From Candidatus Binatia bacterium (GTDB lineage: Bacteria; Desulfobacterota; Binatia; UBA12015), in assembly GCA_019749875.1 (NCBI GenBank), contig JAIEPK010000142.1:1-40578 (forward strand): DNA of 40,578 bases, given 5' to 3'. The translations under genes were made by a program, and so were the position numbers. Positions 10,345 to 20,946 of this stretch are shown piece by piece. Within the stretch, counting starts at the first letter, position 1; every line of letters begins with the position of its first letter. The notes below the pieces were generated by a model. The model worked only from the letters and a program-made list of their open reading frames with translations, searched no databases and was not told the DNA's origin.

Positions 10345-10994
10345 AGCCGGGCCGCGATCTGCGACAGGCGAGGGGCGGCGCGCCGCAAACGCGCCGCGCC
10401 GTGTCGCTGCTCTCGATCGTCGTGATGCTGGCGTTTGCCACGCACATGCCGAAGGCTGCGGCGCACGGCCTGCACTTCCCGAAGCGCGACGCGATCACGC
10501 TCGCGCCGGGACGCGTCAGCGTGGCCGTCGGCCTCGATCTGACCGACGAGGAGTCGCGGCTCGTGCGAGACCGGTTCGACCTCGACGGCGACGGTCGATT
10601 GGCCGAGCCTGAACAGCGAGCGATCGAGGGCTTCCTCGCCGCGCAGGCGCAGCGAAATCTCTGGCTGCGCGTCGACGGGACGCAGGTCGCGCTGCGCGTG
10701 ACGGCACGACAGCTCGCCGGCGGCAGTGACGGCCGCGGTGAGCCAGACGCGCTGGGAATCGAGGTCGTGCTCGAGGGAGAGTTCGCGAGCGCGTCACCGA
10801 TGCGCCTCGAGTTCGGCGATGCCACGCGCGAGCGCCGGCACGACGTCGGCGTCTCGCTCACCGTCGAGAGGTTGATGGTGCTCGCCACATCGGCGGGGCG
10901 ACTCGAGGTCGGCGACGGCCAGCATCAGACCGTGCGCGGGATCCAGCTCGCACCCGCGGTGCCGCTGGTGGTCGATCTCGAAGCGCGACGTTGA
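10341..10994 (+). CDS. Small exported EF-hand protein (217 aa)
   Basis: The GTG at 10341 overlaps the TGA of the 1930-aa gene (GTGA), which indicates translational coupling. Residues about 18-42 form a signal peptide (hydrophobic LLSIVVMLAFAT, then AAAHG). A single EF-hand loop is visible, with D80, D82, D84 and E91 (DLDGDGRLAEPE), so Ca binding is likely. The rest is beta-rich with no recognised family. The coupling suggests it is made together with the giant hydrolase, perhaps as a periplasmic accessory. The ATG codons further in would remove the signal peptide, so the GTG is preferred. Confidence 0.72.
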   Translation: MKPGRDLRQARGGAPQTRRAVSLLSIVVMLAFATHMPKAAAHGLHFPKRDAITLAPGRVSVAVGLDLTDEESRLVRDRFDLDGDGRLAEPEQRAIEGFLAAQAQRNLWLRVDGTQVALRVTARQLAGGSDGRGEPDALGIEVVLEGEFASASPMRLEFGDATRERRHDVGVSLTVERLMVLATSAGRLEVGDGQHQTVRGIQLAPAVPLVVDLEARR

Positions 10995-11013
10995 CGCGTG
11001 TTGTGGGCGAGGT

Positions 11014-11031
11014 CCGTCGCTGGTGCGACGG
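11014..11031 (+). terminator. Short perfect hairpin after the 883-10994 gene run
   Basis: CCGTCGC-TGGT-GCGACGG forms a 7-bp stem with a tetraloop 20 bases after the stop at 10994. It also lies just beyond the stop of the convergent gene at 11045, so it could serve both directions. Confidence 0.5.
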
Positions 11032-11044
11032 CGGTGTACTAGGC

Positions 11045-11371
11045 CTAGACCAGCCACGCGCGGTGGCCGCGGCGTCGGACGGTTGCGACGGCATCGAAGA
11101 GCTGTCGCGCAGCAGCGCGCCCTTCCGTCTGCGCGCCGAGACGGTTCAGCTCCGCGACGGCTTCCTTCGCCAGCTCCAGAAGCTCGGCGGGTACCTCACC
11201 GTCGACCTCGAGATGAAAGCGCGCCGGCCGGGCGACGCCGAGGGCCGCTGGCTCCGCGCTCGCGCCCGTAGCGTTGTGCGTCCGCGCGCTCGCAGCGTCG
11301 AGAGTCGTCCTCGCCGACCATCCGTCGGCCTGCCGGTCCGTGTGCCGCGTCGTTCCAGGAGTGGACTCCAT
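11045..11371 (-). CDS. Small hypothetical protein (108 aa)
   Basis: Start: ATG at 11371, preceded by CGGAGA at suitable spacing; a GTG 15 bases upstream is possible. The N-terminal half is low in structure. The C-terminal half (from about residue 48) reads like a folded alpha/beta unit: HLEVDGEVPAELLELAKEAV, then an amphipathic helix. There is no signal peptide or membrane segment, so a cytoplasmic protein is expected. No family is recognised. Codon use is that of real genes and the opposite-strand reading frames are Arg-rich shadows. Confidence 0.55.
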   Translation of the reverse strand: MESTPGTTRHTDRQADGWSARTTLDAASARTHNATGASAEPAALGVARPARFHLEVDGEVPAELLELAKEAVAELNRLGAQTEGRAAARQLFDAVATVRRRGHRAWLV

Positions 11372-11743
11372 CGTGTTTCTCCGCACTTCGTTGCTCGTGG
11401 ATCTGCGAGAGCGTCAGCCTCACCGTCGATGGACGACATCGGGTCGTGGGATGTTCGTCGTCGGCGTCGCGAAATCCGGGCGGCAGCAGAACGTTCACGA
11501 AGCCGAAACCCGGCATTCGCACTCTTTGATCGCGTCGACGAGACGTGCCCGGAGCAGTTCTCCGGCTCGTCAAGCCGGCGCACGCGAGCTGACCATGCGG
11601 CGCGGACGCAAGCCTGTTGGGCCGCAGCTCCGAGCTGACCCGTGTCTGTAGAGGCGCCGTCGCTGGAGCGGGCGACCGTAGAGATCCACGAGCGCCGGAC
11701 ATTGGTATGAAGACGAGGCAGCTGTTGCGTTCGGGCGTCGCCG
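11372..11743. other. Intergenic region without a supported gene
   Basis: Open frames on both strands are Arg/Ser-rich with no ribosome binding site. The only structure seen is a short hairpin, CCGGCT-CGTCA-AGCCGG at 11562-11578, which could be a terminator for the minus-strand gene that ends at 11744. Confidence 0.4.
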
Positions 11744-12907
11744 TCAGGAGGGCGGGGTGAGCGCGACGTCACTGATCGTCTCCGTGCCGGGCGGCAAGTC
11801 GGCTTCGATCCAGTCGTGATCACGGCCTTCGTGGGTGAGCACGCGTACGAGGATGACTCCGACGCGTCCGGCTGCCGTCGCACGCCATCCGCCGACGAGC
11901 ACCGTTGCACCGGCAGCGGTGATCGCGTCGAGATTCGTGCTCACCTCCCCAGCGTACGGGTGGGACTCGCGCGTCCAGGAGTCTCCACCGTCGACCGTCG
12001 AGAGAATCGCGTCGCCGCCAGTCACGAAGCCTCGAGTCGCGTCGACGAAGGAAATGTCGACGAGCAGCAGTGAGTCGTCGGGGAGCGACGGGAACGCCCA
12101 CGTCTGCCCGTTGTCGGGCGAGTGTATGAGTGCTGGGCCGCCGACGCCCCAGAGGTCACCGCTCTCGAGGCACGTCGCTCCAATCGGAGCCACGAAGTGC
12201 TCGGGGTCGGCCGCGACCGGCTGCCAAGTAGCCCCGAAGTCATGTGAGAGGGCCACGAGCCCCCCCGAGTAGGCGAATCCGCCGGTGAGCGCGGTGCCGA
12301 GAGCGGTCATGCAGATGGTCCGCAGCGAGAAGCTGTAATCCTCCCAGGGGAACGTAGGTCCAGTCCACGTCACTCCACCATCGCTCGTGATCATCGATAC
12401 CGGGTGTGGGCTCGGCGTTTGCTGGCCGCTCACAAAGTACGTCCAGCCGACGGCGATTCCATGGGATGCATCGGCGAACGCCACGGCGTCGAGCGTCCGC
12501 GGTTGAAGTTCAGCGAGCTCGTAATCCGTCCAGGACACGCCCGCATCGTCCGATCGCATCAGTGCGCCGTCCCCCACAGCCACGATCGTCTGCGCGTCGA
12601 TCAGCGCGACACCGAGAAGCCGGCGCTGGTCGTCGGCACTCATCAGACGCTTGACGTTCCACGAGCGGCCGCCGTCCGCCGAGGCTAGAATTGCACCGCG
12701 TCCATCAACCGTTCCGACGGCCCATCCAACTGGAGCGGGCGCGGGAGTTGGGGACGCGATCGAAGGCGTCCTCGACGGAAGCAAACTGCTCGTGGGTGCC
12801 GGAGGCGTCAGCCCCGCCGTCGGCGTCGTCCGGGGCGCGGAGGTCGCGCCGCCGCCGCAGCCACAGAGAAGGCACGTCAGAAGCAAGACCGGTCGTCGCA
12901 GATCCAT
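11744..12907 (-). CDS. Ycf48/BNR-like beta-propeller lipoprotein (387 aa)
   Basis: Start: ATG at 12907; the open frame runs further up, but this ATG begins a clear export signal, MDLRRPVLLLTCLLCGCGGG, with a lipobox-like LCGC, so the mature protein probably starts at a lipidated Cys. A Pro/Thr/Ser-rich spacer follows (about 20-70). The rest carries repeated aspartate-box-like motifs (SADGGRSW, SDDAGVSW, TSDGGVTW, SPDNGQTW, STVDGGDSW) about 45-55 residues apart, typical of the sialidase/Ycf48 type of propeller. Members bind proteins or glycans; some hydrolyse glycans. No catalytic set is evident here, so a binding role is more likely. Confidence 0.78.
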   Translation of the reverse strand: MDLRRPVLLLTCLLCGCGGGATSAPRTTPTAGLTPPAPTSSLLPSRTPSIASPTPAPAPVGWAVGTVDGRGAILASADGGRSWNVKRLMSADDQRRLLGVALIDAQTIVAVGDGALMRSDDAGVSWTDYELAELQPRTLDAVAFADASHGIAVGWTYFVSGQQTPSPHPVSMITSDGGVTWTGPTFPWEDYSFSLRTICMTALGTALTGGFAYSGGLVALSHDFGATWQPVAADPEHFVAPIGATCLESGDLWGVGGPALIHSPDNGQTWAFPSLPDDSLLLVDISFVDATRGFVTGGDAILSTVDGGDSWTRESHPYAGEVSTNLDAITAAGATVLVGGWRATAAGRVGVILVRVLTHEGRDHDWIEADLPPGTETISDVALTPPS

Positions 12908-13310
12908 GCGTTTCCCACCCCTGCGGACATCGACTGTCGATCTCCGCTCTCGCGCGAAATGGACGCTCGGTGTGGCAGACCTTGACCAAGCGGCGCGCGG
13001 CGTCACGAGGATGTCATCTGACGCTTGCGGAGGTCGGCCATCTGAATCCCGACGTCTACGCGCCGAGCGGGTGGATCGGCTCGTGGCCGTTTCGCTTCCG
13101 GCAAGGCTGCTGCGCGAGGGCGGACGCATGCCGGACCCAATCACGCCCGCCGTCGCCGGGTTCGAGACCGACACATGTGAAACTGGCCCCGAAGCATCGC
13201 GGCCGGCGGATGGCGCCGGAGCCGTTCGTGACGTCGCCGTGAAGAGCCGAGCGGTATGCTTGACGATGCTTGGCGCGCCGCGTAGCGTCGATGAGCGAAG
13301 GAGGCCGCAG
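12908..13310. other. Divergent intergenic region, no gene seen
   Basis: This 403-base stretch separates the minus-strand propeller lipoprotein from the plus-strand small membrane gene at 13311 and must hold both promoters. No clear -35/-10 pair, operator palindrome or credible ORF with a ribosome binding site was found. The tRNA-like string GGGTTCGAGACC near 13158 has no cloverleaf around it. Confidence 0.4.
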
Positions 13311-13526
13311 ATGTTCGCACTCGACTCTCTCCCACCGGCGGCGTTGCCGGCGGGTGTCGTCGTCATCGGAGCCGCGACGTTCTGGCTCGTGCTCGTCGGC
13401 CTGTTCGCGGCCGCCGTCGCGGTGCGTGTCGTGATCGCCGCTGCGCTCGAGCTTCTTTCTCTTCTGCGCGAATCGCGTCAGCCCGTGCGGCATCTCCGTC
13501 TCGTCAAGCCGAAGCCTGCGAGCTGA
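13311..13526 (+). CDS. Small single-span membrane protein (71 aa)
   Basis: Start: ATG at 13311 after a strong Shine-Dalgarno GAAGGAGG with 6-base spacing, the best in this part of the window. Residues about 13-48 form one long hydrophobic segment rich in Val, Ala and Leu, followed by a basic C-terminal tail (LRLVKPKPAS). It is probably an inner-membrane peptide with a cytoplasmic basic tail. No family is recognised. The longer open frame upstream to 12651 is a shadow and has no start signal. Confidence 0.6.
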   Translation: MFALDSLPPAALPAGVVVIGAATFWLVLVGLFAAAVAVRVVIAAALELLSLLRESRQPVRHLRLVKPKPAS

Positions 13527-13569
13527 TCGTGCGGCGTGGACGGCGAATCCGGATTGCGCGGGTGGCCCT

Positions 13570-13776
13570 GTGGTGGTTCAACTCCCGGCGATGGTGGACG
13601 AGCGGATTCGCGGAGTCGTCGCTCGCCTCGGCTTGCGGCCCGTTCGTTGCCGCGAGTGCTTCAAGGGGCGAAAACCCGATGGAAGCCGTTGCGGTCGTTG
13701 CGACGGAACCGGCCGGCTGTGGTCCGGAGTCGGATCGCAGGCCGTACCGGATCGGCGCTTGAAGCGGCTCGCCTGA
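13570..13776 (+). CDS. Small DnaJ-type zinc-finger-like protein (up to 68 aa)
   Basis: The distinctive part is CRECFKGRKPDGSRCGRCDG followed by TGRLW: two CxxC pairs with glycines placed as in the Cys-rich zinc domain of DnaJ. A zinc-binding micro-protein is likely; its target is unknown. The start is uncertain: GTG 13570, GTG 13573 or ATG 13591 (61 aa) are all possible and none has a strong ribosome binding site. It follows the 13311 gene by 43 bases on the same strand and may be co-transcribed with it. Confidence 0.5.
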   Translation: MVVQLPAMVDERIRGVVARLGLRPVRCRECFKGRKPDGSRCGRCDGTGRLWSGVGSQAVPDRRLKRLA

Positions 13777-14100
13777 GGCGCGCGTACCGGCGATGCCGGG
13801 CGACGGCGGGCTCCACCGTCATCGCGCGCGTCGCGAGATGCTTCGCGCAGGCTTCGTGAAGCGCACCGCCGCGCGCCGACGCTTGACGTCCTGTGCGGCG
13901 CGAGCGTGCGACCCGGGGCGTTTCGAAGGCAACCATGGAGGGTGTTCGTGGTTTGCGTGTCTGTCGGGAGTGGCGCGTTCCCCGGGTCGCACGTGAGCAC
14001 GTTGGCATGATGGAGTGGCACGCGCGCGAACGGCCCATGAAGTGCACGTTGTACGGTACGCGTCTGCCCGCTCGGCGGGACCGGCGCGGGGCTGGCGCGC
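13777..14100. other. Convergent intergenic region, no gene seen
   Basis: This lies between the end of the zinc-finger ORF and the end of the minus-strand PhoD gene. Open frames are Arg-rich shadows. No strong terminator hairpin was recognised. Confidence 0.4.
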
Positions 14101-16011
14101 TCAACGGGGGGTCGCGACGAACGCGGGCGCAGGGCTGCTCGTCCGCGTCCCGGACGTCTCCTCGGTCGCCATGCCATGCAGCGAGACGGGATCGATCTGG
14201 TTCCGGTACCGAGGTGTGGGGAGCGCCATCCGGTCGTCGCGTGCCCACGTGACCATCTGCATGCCCAGCACGTCCGGCGAGTCTGGCGTCAGCTTGTCTT
14301 GCCACCAGAACTCGAAGAGCGCCCGCTCCGCCGTCAGGTCGACGATGCCGTAGCCGTGGTCGACCCATTCGATGAACTGCATGTTCGGATTGAGCCCCGC
14401 GAGCAGCGATTCGAGCGTGCGTGCACCGGCGACCTGCGCGGCGAACGACCAGGCTTGATTCGAGTGCTTGACGAGCTCGTCCGCGCCGCCGCGCCCCATG
14501 GACGACGGCGCGAACTCCACCGCCACGGAGCCGGCGCGCGAGTTCCAGTCCGACGTGTTGCCGGTCGTCGCGTGAATCCAGCCGGCCCGTTCGTTCTCGG
14601 GTGTCGAGCCGTTCCGCGGATTTCGCAGCAGAGCCCCGGGCTCGTAGTCGGGCACCACGTCCAGGCTCTCGATGACGTCGGAGCCGAGGTTTCCGTGGGC
14701 GTCCCCGGAGACAAAGATCGTCCCGTCGACCGCGACACCGTCCGGTCCGTCACCACGCAGGAACTCGCACAGCGCAGCTCGCTCGCCCGGGTAGTCTGCC
14801 CAGCGCGAGATGCCGAGCTTCGGCAGGCCGGACGAGGCGGGCACGTCTGCCGGTGAAAACCACGCTTGGTTGTTCACCACGCGCCAGGTGACCTCCGCCT
14901 GGTGGCTCGTGCGCAGGCTGCGCGTGATCCACTCGAACTGCGGCCGTCCATAGAGCGTCGGCGTGCCGGTCGGGAGATGGCCCGCGTCGAGCGTGAGCCC
15001 GTGCCCCGGAAGACCGATCTGCGTATCGACGCCGAACACGTCCGCCAACGGCCCGTACGGCAGGTGCCGGTAGACGAGCCGCGTGTCCTCCGGCACCGGA
15101 TAGCTGCCGTCGTCGACGAGAAGGAACTTGCCGGATCCGTCCGCGCGGACCGGGCGCGACGGCGTCCATTCCCAGAAGGCCTGCGTCGTCTGCTCGAGCG
15201 TGGTCATGCTCTTCTGTCCGTCGTAGGGCGTCGCCAGCTCGTTGCCGTAGTCCTCGTCGATGTCGTGGTTGTCCCACACGATGAACCACGGATGCTGCTG
15301 ATGCGCCGAGAGCAGGTTCGGATCTGAGCGCCACAGAGCGTAACGACGACGCAGCTCGGCGAGGTCGAGCCAGTCGCGGTAGTCGGGGAGAGCGGTGTCG
15401 TCGTCTCCGTTCCGGGCGCGTACCAGCTCGTCCTCGTCGGGGTAGTCGTAGATGTAGTCGCCGCAGTGGATCACCAGGTCGAGGTCGTTCCGCTGCGCGA
15501 GGTTTCCGAGCCCGCTCCAGTAGCTGCTCCAGTAGCTCGAGCACGAGAGCACCGCGAAGCGCAGGTTGTCGACCGCCGACGCGGGCGCCGTTCGCGTGCG
15601 ACCGATGATGCTCGTCTGCCCCAGTGCCGAGAAGCGATAGTGGTAGGTCGTCGCCGGCTCCAGACCGACGACGTCGACCTTGACGGTCCAGTCGCGTGCG
15701 GCGATGGCGTCCTGCGCGCCGCGCGCGACGATCTGCTGCAGATCGGGATCGCGGGCGACCTCCCAGGTGACCCGCACGGGGCTTTCGCTCGGATCGACGT
15801 GCGTGACTCTCGTCCAGAGGATCACACGGTCGGCCAGCGGATCACCGGAGGCGACGCCGTGCGCGAACGGCAGCGGCAGCCCGAGCGGAAAGTCGGCCGG
15901 TGCCGTGAGCGTATCCTCGGACGCGGCGTCGCCGCACGCGTTCAAGGACACCGCGGCGATGCCGATGCCCAGGGACTTCAGGAAGTGGCGTCTGTCGAGT
16001 GGTGGAGCCAT
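14101..16011 (-). CDS. phoD: PhoD-family alkaline phosphatase/phosphodiesterase, Tat-exported (636 aa)
   Basis: Start: ATG at 16011 gives a Tat leader with twin Arg at 7-8 (RRHFLKSL), a hydrophobic stretch and LNAC, so the protein may be lipidated as well as Tat-exported. A fibronectin-like PhoD N-terminal domain (about 50-150; ATTYHYRF) precedes the metallophosphatase domain. Metal-site motifs are D185 (HCGDYIYDY), W246-D250 (WDNHD) and D437/H439 (GDAHGN); the SC near 165 fits the Cys ligand of Fe/Ca-type PhoD enzymes. Length is near or above the usual 500-600 for the family. It cleaves phosphomono- and diesters outside the cytoplasm, typically under phosphate limitation; no Pho-box-like direct repeats were recognised upstream. 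An ATG 54 bases further up is possible but not needed. Confidence 0.9.
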   Translation of the reverse strand: MAPPLDRRHFLKSLGIGIAAVSLNACGDAASEDTLTAPADFPLGLPLPFAHGVASGDPLADRVILWTRVTHVDPSESPVRVTWEVARDPDLQQIVARGAQDAIAARDWTVKVDVVGLEPATTYHYRFSALGQTSIIGRTRTAPASAVDNLRFAVLSCSSYWSSYWSGLGNLAQRNDLDLVIHCGDYIYDYPDEDELVRARNGDDDTALPDYRDWLDLAELRRRYALWRSDPNLLSAHQQHPWFIVWDNHDIDEDYGNELATPYDGQKSMTTLEQTTQAFWEWTPSRPVRADGSGKFLLVDDGSYPVPEDTRLVYRHLPYGPLADVFGVDTQIGLPGHGLTLDAGHLPTGTPTLYGRPQFEWITRSLRTSHQAEVTWRVVNNQAWFSPADVPASSGLPKLGISRWADYPGERAALCEFLRGDGPDGVAVDGTIFVSGDAHGNLGSDVIESLDVVPDYEPGALLRNPRNGSTPENERAGWIHATTGNTSDWNSRAGSVAVEFAPSSMGRGGADELVKHSNQAWSFAAQVAGARTLESLLAGLNPNMQFIEWVDHGYGIVDLTAERALFEFWWQDKLTPDSPDVLGMQMVTWARDDRMALPTPRYRNQIDPVSLHGMATEETSGTRTSSPAPAFVATPR

Positions 16012-16419
16012 GGTCTCGTGTCCGTGTCTGCCGCGTGTCGTCGTCGCGCGTTGCCGGTCGGTCATTCGATGGACCGCCTGCAGGAGTCGATCGTTCCGTC
16101 CGCGTGCTCGAAAGGGCCGCAGGCGACCGCGGGCCGTCGGTCGCCTGCGGTACGTTTGCGCTCGGCCGTCGCACACGAAACCGGATGGTGGTGACACGGA
16201 GGCTCGCCCTCGATGAAGTGAACGTGAATCCCGACGACGGCTCTCCCTTTCCCGCAGCCGTCGATCCTTGCCGTGGAGTGCTCCTTGACCAGCGGTCCTG
16301 CGACGTCCGAGGTCCGGGGGAGAGCGCAGCCGCGCCCCTACGCGCCGTCACCTCGGCCGGCAACGGCGTCTTCATCGTCGCACCGCGAGGCCGTCATCGT
16401 CGCCCGCTATCGACGAGGG
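16012..16419. other. Region upstream of phoD, no supported gene
   Basis: It holds the 5' region of the minus-strand PhoD gene. Open frames on both strands lack ribosome binding sites and read as shadow sequence. No recognisable promoter or palindrome was found. Confidence 0.35.
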
Positions 16420-16533
16420 ATGCCGCTCACACACACGGACTTCTTCGTCATGCTCCTCGGCGCCGTCCTCGCGATCGCGACTCATCGGCTGCTTCGCAAG
16501 CCGGGCTCCAAGGACGACCGCTCGTCGATCTGA
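16420..16533 (+). CDS. Possible membrane micro-protein (37 aa)
   Basis: From ATG 16420 a short frame encodes a hydrophobic segment (FFVMLLGAVLAIAT) with a basic, then acidic tail ending at TGA 16533. Only the single-span pattern and codon use support it. GACGAGG lies too close to the ATG to be a good ribosome binding site. The frame is open back to 16273 with low-complexity sequence. It may not be expressed. Confidence 0.3.
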   Translation: MPLTHTDFFVMLLGAVLAIATHRLLRKPGSKDDRSSI

Positions 16534-16590
16534 GGGCGACCCGACGCAGCCGGGCGCGTGCACACCGCACGGGCGCAGCCGATGAGCGGG

Positions 16591-18561
<1,971 letters not shown>

Positions 18562-18578
18562 GAGCACCGAGGTCGCCA

Positions 18579-19430
18579 CTACGAGGCCGAGATCTCGACG
18601 GTGCAAGTCGACGGCAGCGTCCTGCCGGCGATGTCGGCGACATCGCTCGTGCAGCCGAAGTCGCTGGTCATCGGCTCCTCACCGGGGGCAACGCAGTCGA
18701 ACACGATCGACACGAACGGCCCCGCGACGATCGGCTGAGCGAGGCTGATCAGTGACGCCGAGACGGCGTCCTCGGAGCCGTCGCCGGTCAAGTCGACGTC
18801 GGCTCCGTTGAAGAGGCCGGCGATTCCCGTGAGGTTCGAGATGCGCGCGAGCGCCGCGACGCCGAAGCCGGGGATCGCGAATCTGTCCGCTGGGTACGAG
18901 AGCCAAGTGGTCACCCCGGCCGCCTGACCGGCGAAACCGGTCGCCACCGTCAGAACGACGCTCGTACAACCAGTGGTACGCGGTTCCGCCACGGCAGCGA
19001 CGCACCGCTCCTCATCGACCCGGCAGTCGTGCGGGTGTCGCTTGCGGGGCTCGTCGTTGTTCCAGTCGACGGTACGGCAAGTTCGCCTGTCTCGGGTCGA
19101 GGCCACGGGTACGCGACCACAGAACTGATCGAGGCTACAGCCGTTGACGTCGATCGATCGATCCTCACGTGTGCCGAGGCAGACGTCGCGCCGATCCGGG
19201 AGCCCGTCGAGGTCCGAATCCCAGGTCTCGGCGAGGTACGCGTCGTGGAAGCCTTGCAGCTGTACGACCTGCGCGGCGAGGTCGGTGCGCTCCGTCGCGC
19301 AGAGCGCGAGCTGCTCCTCGAGCTGATGAAGCCGCAGCCGGCAGTCATCGGGCTCGCCGCCGCAAGTCTGCGCCAACGCACCGCCCTGCCAGATCAGAAG
19401 GAAAGCCATCGCCGCGGCCCAGCTACGCAT
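18579..19430 (-). CDS. Secreted cohesin-like protein with coiled coil and Ca-binding repeat (283 aa)
   Basis: Start: ATG at 19430 after GGGAGGA. Signal peptide about 1-22 (AMAFLLIWQGGALAQ). Residues about 25-68 look like a coiled coil (LHQLEEQLALCATERTDLAA). Then come a thrombospondin-3-like Ca loop (DSDLDGLPDRRDVC), a Cys-rich stretch (GCSLDQFCGR), and a beta-rich C-terminal half of cohesin-like character (SVVLTVATGF; FVSIVFDC). The cohesin-like label rests on pattern only. It has a homolog in the opposite direction at 19768-20649, which is frameshifted. Its TAG overlaps a GTG that could start the S9 peptidase, so the two are probably co-expressed. Confidence 0.75.
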   Translation of the reverse strand: MRSWAAAMAFLLIWQGGALAQTCGGEPDDCRLRLHQLEEQLALCATERTDLAAQVVQLQGFHDAYLAETWDSDLDGLPDRRDVCLGTREDRSIDVNGCSLDQFCGRVPVASTRDRRTCRTVDWNNDEPRKRHPHDCRVDEERCVAAVAEPRTTGCTSVVLTVATGFAGQAAGVTTWLSYPADRFAIPGFGVAALARISNLTGIAGLFNGADVDLTGDGSEDAVSASLISLAQPIVAGPFVSIVFDCVAPGEEPMTSDFGCTSDVADIAGRTLPSTCTVEISAS

Positions 19431-19767
19431 CGTGTCCTCCCGTACGAGCAATCGACGCGACAGGCACGTGATTTCCCCGCTCTCGCGCAGCCGTTCAGAC
19501 AAACTTCATCGACGAGAGTGGTCGCGCCTCCCGGGCTTGCCCATCTGGTCGCTGTCGGCCGCGTGACCGGTCTCCCCTAGAGTGACTCGCCTCATGCGGA
19601 TCGTGTGCAGCGCGCGATGGAGCAGCGCGCTGCACGGTCCGGTCCGCCGTTCGCGAGTCCGCACGAACGCTCGGCGCGCTCATGGCGGCCCGCCTCATCC
19701 GCGACGTGTCGCGAGAATGCCCGAGGTCGTTCACGGACCCGCAACATCGCCCGTCTCTATTGCCGGC
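19431..19767. other. Divergent intergenic region between two homologs
   Basis: This 337-base space must carry the promoter of the 19430 gene and the former promoter of the 19768 pseudogene. It has no credible ORF and no clear promoter consensus. Confidence 0.35.
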
Positions 19768-20649
19768 ATGATCGGCATCGACGACGTCCGCGCGAGGATC
19801 AGGCCCGGATTGATCGTCCTGACGCTCGCGACAGCCATCGTCGCGAGCGTCCTTCACGCGTCCGCGGAAGAGCCGAGCTGCGAAAGTCAGCTGAGCACGT
19901 TCGAGGCGTGCGTGCATCGATCTGGTAGGCACGATCTCGGGCGAGATCACCGAGCTCTCCGCGCTGCGCGATGCGTACTCCCGCCTCGCCGCCGACACCG
20001 ATCGGGACGGTGAGCCGGACATCGACGACACGTGTGCGGGCACCGGACGAGGGCTCGTGGTCGACGATGCGGGTTGTTCGCTTGCACAGTTCTGTGCTCG
20101 CGCATCGGTGGCCAATGATCGTGAGCGCGCCCGCTGCCGACGCCTGGACTGGAGGAACGACGAGCCCGAGCGAGCGAATCCTCGCACTGTCGGGTCGTCG
20201 ACGGCGCGTGTCGAAATGCGGCACCCGAGCCCGAGACCGGTGGAGCTTGCGCGACTGCGGTCGTCACGCTCGCACTGAGCTTCGAGGTCGAGGAGCCGCA
20301 GGGAGTGACGGCGTTCCTCCAGTACGATCCTTCGCTCGTGTCGCTGCCAGGGCACGCATTCGAAGTGCAGCCCCGCGTCGAGAACGTATCGGGTCAAGGC
20401 GGCCTCCTCCTTGCCGCAGACTCGGACGTCGACGGGGACAATGTCGACGAGCAGCTCGGCGTCGGACTCATCGCGCCCGAGTCGCGGACCGTTCCGTCAG
20501 GGGCGTTCGTTCGAATCACCTTCGACTGCGTCGGTGGCGCGGCGCGTGCGCCTGCCCCCGACGACTTCGCGTGCAGAGGCGAGAGCTCGAACGCGTACGG
20601 TAACGACGTGCCGACCGTCTGTACGGTGGGGATCACTCCAGCGAGGTGA
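19768..20649 (+). pseudogene. Frameshifted homolog of the 18579-19430 cohesin-like gene
   Basis: ATG 19768 starts a signal peptide (LIVLTLATAIVASVLHASA). Near 19915 the homology moves to the next frame (GTISGEITELSALRDAYS; DTDRDGEPDIDDTC; GCSLAQFC; DWRNDEPE). At about 20186 it returns to the first frame (CRVVDGACRNAAPEPETGG; FVRITFDC; CTVGI) and runs to TGA 20649. The three pieces line up along the whole intact homolog on the other strand, including the Ca loop, the Cys positions and the cohesin-like end. The second break fits loss of one G in CGCGACTG, since restoring it gives the expected DCR. One apparent extra base and one lost base cancel, so either this is a young pseudogene or there are two consensus errors in one gene. 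Confidence 0.75.
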
Positions 20650-20706
20650 TCGCATCTGTGCGATCAGGACGCGCGAAGTCGACACGCATGTTGATTGACC
20701 GCATAG

Positions 20707-20727
20707 GTGCCGGCCTGGCCGGCGCCG
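20707..20727 (+). terminator. Hairpin after the frameshifted homolog
   Basis: GGTGCCGG and CCGGCGCC pair (one G-U) around CCTGG, 58 bases after the stop at 20649. There is no T-run. Confidence 0.3.
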
Positions 20728-20946
20728 GTCCCCATGCCCGGCGCCGCCCTCGATCTGATCGACCTGCCGACCGCCGCCGATCACTCGTGCCGTATTCGCG
20801 CCTGAGCCCGAACGCACCTTGTCGCTCCGGTTGGGGTTTCGTCGAATCGCGACGCCGCTCCTGAGATGCGCGGCGATCGCTGACCCTTCACGGAGGCTCG
20901 CGAGGTTGCCAAGGTGGGCTTCACGCGCGAGAGGGGAACCCACACG

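Noticed and set aside
11039-11048. CTAGGCCTAG palindrome
   Set aside because: It is short and overlaps the stop of the 108-aa gene; no evidence of an operator.
13150-13170. GGGTTCGAGACC string like a tRNA T-loop
   Set aside because: No 5-bp T-stem and no cloverleaf around it.
14014-14029. TGGCACG block resembling a sigma54 -24 element
   Set aside because: The -12 GC at the required spacing is absent (GAA instead).
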